Below, one piece after another: positions 1 through 6,191 of a stretch of 10,791 bases of DNA. The stretch comes from Lentisphaera sp. (GTDB lineage: Bacteria; Verrucomicrobiota; Lentisphaeria; Victivallales; GWF2-50-93). Made by a program: the position numbers and the translations under genes. The stretch covers positions 1 to 10,791 of the forward strand of contig DYMC01000079.1 in NCBI GenBank assembly GCA_020721745.1, in the 5' to 3' direction. Below the pieces are notes generated by a model that saw only the letters and a program-made list of their open reading frames with translations, was not told the DNA's origin and made no database searches. Numbering within the stretch: position 1 is the stretch's first letter; each line of letters starts with the position of its first letter.

Positions 1-6
1 ATCGCT

Positions 7-45
7 TCAGGTAATCCCGATACGCTCCGCGATCGGGACACCTGA
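7..45. repeat. Interrupted hairpin upstream of hisB
   Basis: TCAGGT (7-12) pairs with ACCTGA (40-45), and CCCGAT (16-21) pairs with ATCGGG (32-37). The two helices are separated by a small internal loop, and the apical loop is about 10 nt. No T-run follows on either strand, so a simple intrinsic terminator is not supported. It may be the 3' end structure of a gene left of the window or a dispersed palindromic repeat. Confidence 0.5.
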
Positions 46-53
46 GCTTAACG

Positions 54-82
54 TTGAATATTCATCCTCGTGAATATATATT
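54..82 (+). promoter_or_regulatory. Candidate sigma70-type promoter of the hisB-serS operon, with a dyad in the spacer
   Basis: TTGAAT (54-59) and TATATT (77-82) are separated by exactly 17 bp, a good match to the vegetative -35/-10 pattern, about 35 bp before the hisB start. An inverted repeat ATATTCA (58-64) / TGAATAT (71-77) sits inside the promoter and overlaps both hexamers, as an operator would. The promoter call is from sequence pattern only, and binding by a regulator is inference. Confidence 0.5.
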
Positions 83-116
83 TATCGTTTTCCAATCCAA
101 AACTGGGGCAGTCTAA

Positions 117-719
117 ATGAGATCATCATCCGCGAGGAAGGCCGAGGTGAGGCGCAAGACCAAGGAGACTGACATAGCCGCATCCATATGTCTGGACGGG
201 AAAGGCGCTTCGATGGTTGACAGCGGGATAGCTTTTCTCGACCACATGCTGGAGCTTTTCTCGAAGCATGGTTTCTTCGACCTCGAACTCAAGGCCAAGG
301 GGGACATAGAGGTGGACTACCACCACACGATAGAGGACATTGGGATAGTCCTCGGCGAGGCGCTGAAGGACGCTGTCGGAGACAAGAAGGGTATAAACAG
401 ATATGGTTTCTGCGTGCTTCCGATGGACGAGGCTCTCGCTCTGGTCTCTCTCGATCTTTCAGGCCGCCCGTATCTGGCCTACGACGTGAAGACTCCGATT
501 GACAATGTGAATGGGATTGATGTGCGTCTCTTCCACGAGTTCTTCTATGCGTTGGCGATGAATTCGGGCATGACATTGCACATGAGGCTCCTGGCTGGTG
601 AAGAAGTCCATCACATAGTCGAGGCTATTTTCAAGTGTTTCGCGAAGGCGCTCAGGGCGGCGCTTGACAAGAATCCAAGGGGTGGCGGCATGCTGCCCTC
701 GACCAAGGGAAAACTCTAG
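117..719 (+). CDS. hisB: Imidazoleglycerol-phosphate dehydratase
   Basis: This enzyme dehydrates D-erythro-imidazole-glycerol phosphate to imidazole-acetol phosphate, the sixth step of histidine synthesis, in the cytosol. The 200-residue protein is the usual length for the monofunctional dehydratase, with no fused HisB phosphatase domain. Both metal-binding motifs of the family are visible: HHTIED at residues 69-74 and HHIVE at 165-169, plus the conserved FLDHML (40-45) with His43 and the C-terminal PSTKG signature near 194-198. The protein is therefore complete. The ATG follows a modest GGGG-containing ribosome site. serS starts 19 bp downstream, which suggests co-transcription. No other his gene is in the window. 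Identification is firm. Confidence 0.96.
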   Translation: MRSSSARKAEVRRKTKETDIAASICLDGKGASMVDSGIAFLDHMLELFSKHGFFDLELKAKGDIEVDYHHTIEDIGIVLGEALKDAVGDKKGINRYGFCVLPMDEALALVSLDLSGRPYLAYDVKTPIDNVNGIDVRLFHEFFYALAMNSGMTLHMRLLAGEEVHHIVEAIFKCFAKALRAALDKNPRGGGMLPSTKGKL

Positions 720-738
720 GACATACAGGAGAAAGAAG

Positions 739-1980
739 ATGATAGATGTAAAGATACTCAGGGATTCACCGGAGCTGGCCAGAACCAGCTGCCGGAGGAG
801 AGGACTGTCCGAGACCATCGTTGACGAGGCGGTCGCATTGGACAGCTCCCACCGCGAGATATTAAAGACCGTCGAGGCGATGAGGTCGGAGCGGAACAGG
901 CTCAGCGCCGAGTGCAGGACCAATCCGGAGGCGAGGACTGCGGTGAAGCATCTGAAGGAGAAGCTTGCCGATGCCGAAGCAAAACTGGCCGATGCGGAGA
1001 AGGCGCTGCACGAGAAGATGAGCAGGATGCCAAACCTGCTGTCTCCGGAAGTACCCGACGGCAGGAGCGACGCGGACAACCGCGAAATTCGCAAATGCGG
1101 CATCATCAGGGACTTCACATTCAAGCCCAAAGACCATGTCGATATAGGGGAGAAGCTGGGAATCCTGGACATCGAGCGAGGGGCGAAGGTGGCGAAGTCC
1201 GGATTCTACTACTGGAAAGGCAAGGGGGCGGAACTCTGCTCCGCTCTTTTCTACTGGGTCCAGAAATCTTTGGTCAAGAAGGGGTTCACCTCGATGTTCA
1301 CCCCTTGCGTGGCGAAGCTGGACACTCTATATGGAACCGGCTACCTTCCGTTCTTCGAGGACCAGATATACAAGCTGCAGAACGAGGAGCTGGCTCTCAT
1401 CGGCACCTCGGAGCAGACCCTTGTCGGCTACCATGCCGGAGAGAGCCTCCCCGCGAGCGCGCTGCCTGTGATGCTGACATCTTTCACTCCGTGTTTCAGG
1501 ACTGAGGCCGGCAGCTATGGCAAGGCGTCGCGCGGGATATTCAGGGTCCACCAGTTCCACAAGGTGGAGCAGATCGTATTCTGTCTTCCGGAGGACTCCG
1601 AAAAATACCACCAGATATGCCTGGAGAACGAGGAATACTTCCTGAGGGAGCTCGGAATTCCATACCGGGTGGTTGATGTCTGCGTGGGCGACATGGGCGC
1701 TCCGGGATACAGGAAATACGATGTCGAGGCGTGGTTCCCGGGCTTCGGCGGCTACAGGGAAGTTACATCGAACACGAACCTGACGGAATTCCAGTCGCGC
1801 CGCCTGGATGTGCGCTACAAGAAGGACGACGGGGAGAAGGGCTTCGTGCATACGATAAGCGCGACCGCGGTCACGGACCGCTTCGCCATTGCGATGCTGG
1901 AGAATTTCCAGAACGAGGATGGCTCGGTCACTGTCCCGGAAGCCCTCCGCCCCTTCACCGGATTTGACAGGATAGGATGA
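739..1980 (+). CDS. serS: Seryl-tRNA synthetase
   Basis: Class II aminoacyl-tRNA synthetase that charges tRNA-Ser with serine (and tRNA-Sec where present). The 413-residue protein has an N-terminal helical hairpin (about residues 27-100, rich in Glu/Lys/Ala, the tRNA-binding coiled coil) and a catalytic domain. That domain has the TSEQ serine-pocket motif (223-226), motif 2 with FRTEAG (253-258) and RVHQFHKVE (269-277), and a motif 3 region ending in AMLENFQ (385-391). The start at 739 is chosen because AGGAGA lies 6 bp upstream and the protein then begins MIDVKILRDSPE, as SerRS normally does; an in-frame extension to 664 would run into hisB. The motif 3 strand reads HTISATAVTDRF rather than the usual HTLNGSGLAVGR, although an arginine (381) is kept. 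Confidence 0.96.
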   Translation: MIDVKILRDSPELARTSCRRRGLSETIVDEAVALDSSHREILKTVEAMRSERNRLSAECRTNPEARTAVKHLKEKLADAEAKLADAEKALHEKMSRMPNLLSPEVPDGRSDADNREIRKCGIIRDFTFKPKDHVDIGEKLGILDIERGAKVAKSGFYYWKGKGAELCSALFYWVQKSLVKKGFTSMFTPCVAKLDTLYGTGYLPFFEDQIYKLQNEELALIGTSEQTLVGYHAGESLPASALPVMLTSFTPCFRTEAGSYGKASRGIFRVHQFHKVEQIVFCLPEDSEKYHQICLENEEYFLRELGIPYRVVDVCVGDMGAPGYRKYDVEAWFPGFGGYREVTSNTNLTEFQSRRLDVRYKKDDGEKGFVHTISATAVTDRFAIAMLENFQNEDGSVTVPEALRPFTGFDRIG

Positions 1981-2360
1981 ACACTCCCGGCATCTTCAAG
2001 GAATGCAGCCGCTGCAACGCCAAATGGAGCAGCCGTGAGGAATTTCTTGCGGATACTGGAATAAGCATGGTCGGATACCAGCCCCATTTCGAGGATCTGC
2101 AGGCCGGACTATTTCTCTTCAACCACTCCTGCGGAACGACACTCTCCCTGCCAGTCGTCCTTTTCAAGGATCTTCATAAGGGAAAAATATTCGAGGAAAG
2201 CAAGAGAGGATCAGCGGACTGTCCCGGATATTGCCTGAATAAATTCAATCTGCGCCCCTGCCCTGCCGAATGCGAATGCGCATATGTCCGCGAGATAATA
2301 CAGATTATTGCAAAAAGAAGGGGGGTCATTCTATCAGCGGATTCTTGTGGAAGTCGGTGA
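1977..2360 (+). CDS. Small Cys-rich protein, probably metal-binding, unknown function
   Basis: A 127-residue protein of no family I can name. Its ATG overlaps the serS stop codon (ATGA), so translational coupling and membership of the hisB-serS operon are likely. It has an N-terminal CxxC knuckle (Cys10, Cys13) followed by Trp17, then NHSCG (His50, Cys52), CPGYC (82-86) and CPAECEC (95-101). That makes at least eight cysteines, a pattern typical of zinc or iron-sulfur ligation. No signal peptide or membrane segment is seen. The 3' end overlaps the M24 peptidase gene on the other strand by 35 bp, so the two genes converge. Coding status is supported by the start context and the clustered Cys pairs; function is unknown. 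Confidence 0.72.
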   Translation: MNTPGIFKECSRCNAKWSSREEFLADTGISMVGYQPHFEDLQAGLFLFNHSCGTTLSLPVVLFKDLHKGKIFEESKRGSADCPGYCLNKFNLRPCPAECECAYVREIIQIIAKRRGVILSADSCGSR

Positions 2361-3429
2361 GCATTTCTCCGCGCGATCTGCCGACGACCAGGAGGTCCTC
2401 GATTCTCACTCCCCCGAAGTCTGGATAGTAGAGACCGGGTTCGATCGTGATGACGTTCCCTGCCTTCAGCGCCCTGTCGTTCTTGGGCGAGACCCTTGGG
2501 GCCTCGTGGATGTCGAGGCCGACTCCATGGCCAAGGCCATGGAAGAAGCCGCAGTTTCCCCCCTTCATCTTCCCGGTTCTGAATCCTTTCGACCTGAGTT
2601 GGTCGAAGGCGGTCTTGTGCAGGTCTGATGCCGGGACTCCAGCCCTCGTCCTTGAGAACGCCTTTTCGCCGGCGGCCTTCACCGCGTTGAAGATTTCGAC
2701 GAATCTTGGCGTGGTCCTCCACTTGATGAAGGTTCTCGTGATGTCGCCCCAGTATCCGCTTCCAGCGCGCGGGAAGATGTCAATTATGATTGGCCTGCAG
2801 GCGATGATCGGTCCGTGCCCGGGATTGTGCGGCTCCGCGGAGTCTCTCCCGCACGAGACGATGGTGTCCTTTGCGACGGCTCCTCCTCCGCTTATGTCCA
2901 TGTCTATCATGCGTCTGATGAGTTCCGAGCCGAGGGGTTCGCCGTGCCAGAGAAGGATGTTGTTCTTGCCGACGGATGACTCCGCGATTATCTTTTCGGC
3001 CTTGCGCATGGCTGCCTCTGCGATCTTGAGCGCATCTGCGATTTTCGCAATCTCGTCTCTCCGCTTGACCTCCCTTTGCGGGAAGAAGGCGCTTTTCGAG
3101 GGGGCCACTGGAATTCCACTTGAATTCACCTCCGAGGCCAGTCCTGCCGGGAAGCTGTATGGCACGAGGAGCTTTTCAACGCCGTTCCGCCTGCAGACGG
3201 CGGAGATGATTTCGGCCGGTGACTTGTCGTCCGTCTCCATTATTTTTATCCTCTTTCCGCATGTCATCCTTGCACGGTCGAACTCAAGAGGGGAGACGAA
3301 GAGGATCTTCTCCCTTGGAAGCTCGATATAGAGGATGGGATCGGGCGCATGGAATCCGGTCGCGTAGAGCAGATCGGAGGATCTCTCTGGAGAATCATAT
3401 ATGGCTTTTGCGGAGATGCCTGCGGACAT
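2326..3429 (-). CDS. M24-family metallopeptidase (Xaa-Pro aminopeptidase/dipeptidase type)
   Basis: A 367-residue pita-bread-fold peptidase that probably releases N-terminal residues next to proline, or cleaves Xaa-Pro dipeptides, in the cytosol. The N-terminal creatinase-like domain spans about residues 1-125. The C-terminal catalytic domain carries all five expected dinuclear-metal ligands: Asp217 (IIIDIFP), Asp229 (GDITRTF), His301 (GLGHGVG), Glu330 (TIEPG) and Glu344 (RIED), plus the substrate-site His201 in EPHNPG. It is therefore predicted to be active. The start at 3429 follows an AAGGGGGCGG ribosome site. The exact specificity (PepP versus PepQ) cannot be told from sequence alone. The gene converges on and overlaps the Cys-rich gene at 1977-2360. 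It lies downstream of the ferredoxin terminator, so it probably needs its own promoter. Confidence 0.92.
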   Translation of the reverse strand: MSAGISAKAIYDSPERSSDLLYATGFHAPDPILYIELPREKILFVSPLEFDRARMTCGKRIKIMETDDKSPAEIISAVCRRNGVEKLLVPYSFPAGLASEVNSSGIPVAPSKSAFFPQREVKRRDEIAKIADALKIAEAAMRKAEKIIAESSVGKNNILLWHGEPLGSELIRRMIDMDISGGGAVAKDTIVSCGRDSAEPHNPGHGPIIACRPIIIDIFPRAGSGYWGDITRTFIKWRTTPRFVEIFNAVKAAGEKAFSRTRAGVPASDLHKTAFDQLRSKGFRTGKMKGGNCGFFHGLGHGVGLDIHEAPRVSPKNDRALKAGNVITIEPGLYYPDFGGVRIEDLLVVGRSRGEMLTDFHKNPLIE

Positions 3430-3472
3430 GCCGCCCCCTTGGATGATGGAATCTTGCGACGCTCTCGATCAA

Positions 3473-3506
3473 GAAAAAGCGCCGGAGGGACCAGCCCGTC
3501 CGGCGC
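3473..3506 (-). terminator. Intrinsic terminator of the ferredoxin gene
   Basis: On the minus strand GCGCCGGA (3506-3499) pairs perfectly with TCCGGCGC (3486-3479). The stem continues after a single unpaired base with GGG/CCC, closing a five-base loop, and a TTTTT run (3478-3474) follows directly. It starts about 20 bp after the ferredoxin stop codon, the expected position. It should separate ferredoxin transcription from the M24 peptidase gene further downstream. Confidence 0.9.
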
Positions 3507-3527
3507 ATACATACTCCATGATGGAAT

Positions 3528-3698
3528 CTATTCCATCTTGATGGCTTCGACGGGGCATTCGCTTACACACGCGCCGCAGTCTATGCATTCATCGCCGACC
3601 TTGGCCTTCCCCGCTTCCATCTTGATGGTCTCGACAGGGCATGCGCTGACGCATGACTCGCATCCTGTGCACTTTGCGGGATCAACTTTTGCTGCCAT
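3528..3698 (-). CDS. 2[4Fe-4S] clostridial-type ferredoxin
   Basis: A 56-residue electron carrier with two cubane clusters. The sequence starts MAAKVDPAKCTGC and has two complete cluster motifs: Cys10-x2-Cys13-x2-Cys16-x3-Cys20-Pro and Cys38-x2-Cys41-x2-Cys44-x3-Cys48-Pro. The two halves are near duplicates (CVSACPVETIKME and CVSECPVEAIKME), the internal symmetry typical of this family. The short length with no insertion between motifs matches low-potential ferredoxins of anaerobes that serve hydrogenases, pyruvate:ferredoxin oxidoreductase or Rnf. The start is set by a GGGGAGAG ribosome site just upstream. It has its own terminator and a candidate promoter, so it is probably monocistronic. 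The presence of this protein suggests an anaerobic or fermentative lifestyle (inference). Confidence 0.95.
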   Translation of the reverse strand: MAAKVDPAKCTGCESCVSACPVETIKMEAGKAKVGDECIDCGACVSECPVEAIKME

Positions 3699-3751
3699 TG
3701 TTTCTCTCCCCTGTTTTATTGTTGTTTGATGGACGTTAATTTGATTTGTCT

Positions 3752-3779
3752 AATCTATGGCCTGCCGGAGAAAAGTCAA
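3752..3779 (-). promoter_or_regulatory. Candidate promoter of the ferredoxin gene
   Basis: On the minus strand TTGACT (3779-3774) and TAGATT (3757-3752) are 16 bp apart, in the divergent interval between the ferredoxin and the transporter. The predicted transcript would have a leader of roughly 45 nt containing the strong ribosome site. This is a consensus match only. Confidence 0.45.
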
Positions 3780-3786
3780 AAGGAGC

Positions 3787-3816
3787 TTGTAAAAATTCCA
3801 AACAAAAACAGATTAT
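3787..3816 (+). promoter_or_regulatory. Weak candidate promoter of the membrane transporter gene
   Basis: TTGTAA (3787-3792) and GATTAT (3811-3816) are separated by 18 bp and lie about 25 bp before the transporter ATG, in an A-rich stretch. Each hexamer matches the consensus at four of six positions, so the call is tentative. Confidence 0.28.
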
Positions 3817-3840
3817 GGGGAGCCAAACGGAGGAAACCGG

Positions 3841-5175
3841 ATGAAGACGCGAAATGGAGACACCGAGGCCGCATACGGGGAGATCGGCCGCTACTATCTG
3901 CCGCTCGCGCTGCAGGCGGTTTCGCAGTCTTTCACCTACCCGCTGGTTGCGATCGTTGCCACGCGTGGCAGGGAGGGGTCGTTGAACATCGCGGCGCTGG
4001 CGCAGGCGCACATAATACTTTTCTTCCTTCTCAGTCTTGGCGCGGGGCTGGTCACGGCGGGCATGGTCTATTGCGTCAACGGCGAGGGGTTGAGGCGCTT
4101 CAGGATGCTGAACCGTCGTTTTACTCTCATGATAGTCGCCGTCCACGGCCTGGTCTGCATTCCCCTCGTGTCGCATATTATATTCTCCTCGATAATGGGA
4201 TTGGAGGGGGAGCTCTACCGCTCGACCTATCTGGCCTTTCTGCTCTCCCTTCCCTTTCCGATGATGTTCAACTTCAGGAACATCGCGATGGTGGTGCTGT
4301 TCAACAACAAGCTGACCGGAAAGGCCTTCTCGGCCACGCTCGGGAGGATAGTCCTGACAGTGCTCCTGTCAATAGTCCTCACTTTCTCGGGCCTGACCGG
4401 GATATTCTGGGCCGCGGTATGCCAGACGATTCCCATAGTTTTGGAGGTGATACTGATGAACCATTTCGCGAAGGAATCTCTGGGGAAGCTGAGGTTGAAG
4501 GAGGGGGACTGTCCGCCGATCGGCGAGATGGCAACGCTCACGTTCAGCTTCTCGGCGGGCAAGATGATGATGGCCTTTTCGGCGTATGCCGTGGCCGGTT
4601 TCGCGGCCCGGGCGCCGGAGCCCGGAATCATGCTGCCGGTCTATTACGCGGCGGTCGGGATCATGAACCCGCTGGCGTTCGCGGCAAGCAGGATGCAGGC
4701 GACGGTGATTTCCTTTGCCGTCAGGGGAGTCAAGAACATCAGGCTGTTCAACTTCACGGTGTTCTCCGGGCTGGTCTGCGGGGCTATCCCGCTCGTGTTC
4801 ACCTTGCCATTCCTGTCCGACTGGTATTACGGGGCGCTCCAGAAAATTCCCTCCGGGGACCTGCCGCTGGTGAAGCAGAGCGCGATGCTCCTAGTGCTCG
4901 TGCCGTTCGCGGTCGCCCTGCGCTCGTATGTCGAGGGCTGGGCGGCATTCAGGAGGAACCCTGTTGCGGTGATAGCCGGACAGGGGGTCTATCTCGGGGC
5001 AGTGGTGAGCGCGGCCTTCTTCGCGTTCAATCTTGGTGCGCAGGGCAACATGATAGGGCCGCTGGCCCTATTCGTCGGCAACATCTGCGCGGCCGGGATA
5101 CTCGCGCTTGCCCTTAGGATGAAAGAGCCTGAGGACATCCATGCGCCACCGGCGCAGTTTATCACCCCGGCCTGA
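3841..5175 (+). CDS. Polytopic membrane transporter, MOP-superfamily-like (MATE/flippase/ANK type)
   Basis: A 444-residue integral membrane protein with about 12 hydrophobic segments (for example around residues 28-40, 52-78, 96-118, 131-154, 168-186, 188-205, 306-324, 346-362, 374-397 and 404-426). These are joined by short basic loops such as RRFRMLNRR (85-93) and RSYVEGWAAFRR (361-372). Length, helix count and the two-halves layout fit the MOP superfamily of exporters and flippases. The RSYVEGW loop and the overall look recall ANK-like proteins more than drug-exporting MATE pumps, but this is an impression rather than a motif match. The ATG follows a strong GGAGGAAACC ribosome site. Substrate is unknown. 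The gene stands alone, is divergent from the ferredoxin, and is the last core-type gene before the AT-rich island. Confidence 0.7.
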   Translation: MKTRNGDTEAAYGEIGRYYLPLALQAVSQSFTYPLVAIVATRGREGSLNIAALAQAHIILFFLLSLGAGLVTAGMVYCVNGEGLRRFRMLNRRFTLMIVAVHGLVCIPLVSHIIFSSIMGLEGELYRSTYLAFLLSLPFPMMFNFRNIAMVVLFNNKLTGKAFSATLGRIVLTVLLSIVLTFSGLTGIFWAAVCQTIPIVLEVILMNHFAKESLGKLRLKEGDCPPIGEMATLTFSFSAGKMMMAFSAYAVAGFAARAPEPGIMLPVYYAAVGIMNPLAFAASRMQATVISFAVRGVKNIRLFNFTVFSGLVCGAIPLVFTLPFLSDWYYGALQKIPSGDLPLVKQSAMLLVLVPFAVALRSYVEGWAAFRRNPVAVIAGQGVYLGAVVSAAFFAFNLGAQGNMIGPLALFVGNICAAGILALALRMKEPEDIHAPPAQFITPA

Positions 5176-5186
5176 CGGCATGGTGC
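5176..5186. repeat. 11-bp direct repeat, left copy (CGGCATGGTGC)
   Basis: CGGCATGGTGC begins at the base after the transporter stop codon. It recurs exactly and in the same orientation at 8111-8121, just beyond the last attC-like site. The pair brackets the AT-rich cassette region. A shorter shared word, TATGGCGT, follows 39 bp (5215) and 47 bp (8158) after the start of each copy, so both may belong to a longer diverged repeat. Confidence 0.6.
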
Positions 5187-5377
5187 CAAGAGCCCCACGG
5201 GTATTTTGCGAGCATATGGCGTTTGCCGTCAGACACTCGGTTTTTCCCTGCCTGGGCTCAAGCTTGCAACTCTCTTTACACCCTCAATGAAGACACGGAA
5301 ACTATTGGATCTTGCATTATTCAAATCAAGACAAGAGGATATGGCTTTAGCCCAAATTTCTTCGGTTCTCAAGTTGC

Positions 5378-5397
5378 AAGTCGTTGATAATCAACAA
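5378..5397 (+). repeat. Direct repeat A, copy 1
   Basis: This 20-bp stretch matches 5594-5613 at 19 of 20 positions in the same orientation. It contains the perfect dyad GTTGAT-A-ATCAAC (5383-5395), which is broken by the one substitution in copy 2. The function is unknown. Confidence 0.65.
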
Positions 5398-5418
5398 AAC
5401 GTCCTCCCGAAAGCGATT

Positions 5419-5430
5419 TGTAGTGCCTAA
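5419..5430 (+). repeat. Direct repeat B, copy 1 (TGTAGTGCCTAA)
   Basis: The 12-bp word TGTAGTGCCTAA is repeated exactly at 5575-5586. The two copies bracket a 144-bp segment whose ends carry ATTTTTTC (left) and GAAAAAAT (right), a possible small mobile unit. Confidence 0.6.
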
Positions 5431-5574
5431 AAATTCAGCAATTTTTTCTTTTGCCCTTGGAATCCTGCGCCGGCGACGCATCTTTTGCGGAAAAGGAGAC
5501 TCCGATGACATATCAGAAGCTCGGCGTGCAAAACAGGAGTCCGCCCGTGATCAAATTTGAAAAAATAAAAAAAA

Positions 5575-5586
5575 TGTAGTGCCTAA
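5575..5586 (+). repeat. Direct repeat B, copy 2 (TGTAGTGCCTAA)
   Basis: Exact copy of 5419-5430. It is followed 7 bp later by repeat A copy 2, so the order along the DNA is A-B then B-A, with all four words in the same orientation. Confidence 0.6.
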
Positions 5587-5593
5587 TTTGCGT

Positions 5594-5613
5594 AAGTCGT
5601 TGATAATAAACAA
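5594..5613 (+). repeat. Direct repeat A, copy 2
   Basis: It matches 5378-5397 with one substitution (C to A at the 15th base), which weakens the internal dyad seen in copy 1. Confidence 0.65.
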
Positions 5614-5822
5614 TCTTATTTTTTAGGGCGCGAAATTTGGGCTAGAGCATGCTATCATGAGCACCCCTTTTCATCCAATACGAGGGTTGGGAAAATTTAA
5701 AAACTTGTTGTCAAATCATAGGTGTGCCCCCGAGAGCTTATTCAATATCGCGCATAAAACGGAGTTTTCAAACCCCAGCACAAAGGACATTTAATTTTTG
5801 TCCATCCAGGACTTGACTTCCA

Positions 5823-5879
5823 TCCCAACAGGGCTACCTTGCTCAAGTAAAGAGTAATTCCAACCATTAACAGTTAGAT
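5823..5879 (+). other. Possible attC- or attI-like site before the first cassette
   Basis: GTTAGAT (5873-5879) fits the integron core consensus GTTRRRY exactly and lies 19 bp before the ATG of the mrr remnant, the usual spacing in gene cassettes. A possible opposite core, TCCCAAC, lies at 5823-5829, but the arms pair poorly (CTTGCTC with GAGTAAT near the centre). It could be a worn attC, an attI remnant or chance. Confidence 0.35.
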
Positions 5880-5898
5880 GTAAAAAAGGAGATTGAGA

Positions 5899-6191
5899 AT
5901 GGCTGTTCCTGATTATCAAAGCTTAATGTTGCCGCTCCTACGATTTACAGCAGAAAAAAAAAGAAGAGACATCAACAGGTCAGGCAATATCCGGAATTTA
6001 TCGAATTCCAGCAGTTAAAAGGAACCAGAAGCAGCAAAGCAGTCGAATCTAAAGAGACATCTGATTTTTTGACAGCCACTCCTTCAGAAGCATTGGAAAA
6101 CGCTTATGAAAATCTTCGTAATGAGTTGGCGATTGAATTGCTTACTAGCCTAAGGGTAAATAGTGAGCAAAGTAAAATATATTGCTTTTAG
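5899..6191 (+). pseudogene. mrr: Remnant of an Mrr-type restriction endonuclease gene (N-terminal part, internally deleted, frameshifted)
   Basis: Mrr proteins cut modified DNA. They have an N-terminal winged-helix region, a linker and a C-terminal Mrr_cat PD-(D/E)xK nuclease. From 5899 the frame reads MAVPDYQSLMLPLLRF, a close match to the usual start of Mrr, after an AAAAAAGGAG ribosome site. It then runs out of family sequence and stops at about 6016. In the +3 frame, 5973 to 6153 encodes RQYPEFIEFQQ and then SEALENAYENLRNELAIEL, the linker and pre-nuclease helix of Mrr. The roughly 70 residues normally between these blocks are missing at an A9 run (5954-5962), and the nuclease domain is gone; the frame ends IYCF-stop at 6191. 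The gene is therefore dead as a nuclease. Confidence 0.75.

Larger units (their letters stand above)
5176..5872. other. Gene-poor, AT-rich left part of the accessory island
   Basis: No convincing gene is visible in these roughly 700 bp. The only open frame of note (5206-5430, +) has no ribosome site or recognisable motif, and its end falls inside a repeat. The stretch has many A/T runs, contains the paired direct repeats described separately, and begins with an 11-bp sequence repeated at 8111-8121. Base composition changes abruptly right after the transporter stop codon, as expected of acquired DNA. Confidence 0.6.

Noticed and set aside
1..116. tRNA or riboswitch upstream of hisB
   Set aside because: The hairpin has two helices only, and lies upstream of the candidate promoter, so it would not be in the hisB leader.
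459..1172. Minus strand open frame (237 codons) across hisB and serS
   Set aside because: It is antisense to two well-supported genes, with no ribosome site or motif.
2447..3331. Long + strand open frame opposite the M24 peptidase
   Set aside because: The minus strand has all five M24 metal ligands in order. The + strand product shows no family features and is an antisense shadow in GC-rich DNA.
3726..5117. Long + strand open frame (463 codons) overlapping the transporter
   Set aside because: It is a different frame of the transporter gene. Its translation is Arg/Gly/Pro-rich with no membrane helices or motif, while the transporter frame has a strong ribosome site and clear hydrophobic segments.
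5206..5430. Small + strand open frame in the gene-poor left part of the island
   Set aside because: There is no ribosome site or recognisable sequence, and its 3' end runs through repeat A copy 1 into repeat B copy 1, so it is more likely chance.
5378..5613. Possible CRISPR array
   Set aside because: There are only two copies of each word, with unequal spacing and swapped order; no regular repeat-spacer pattern and no cas gene.
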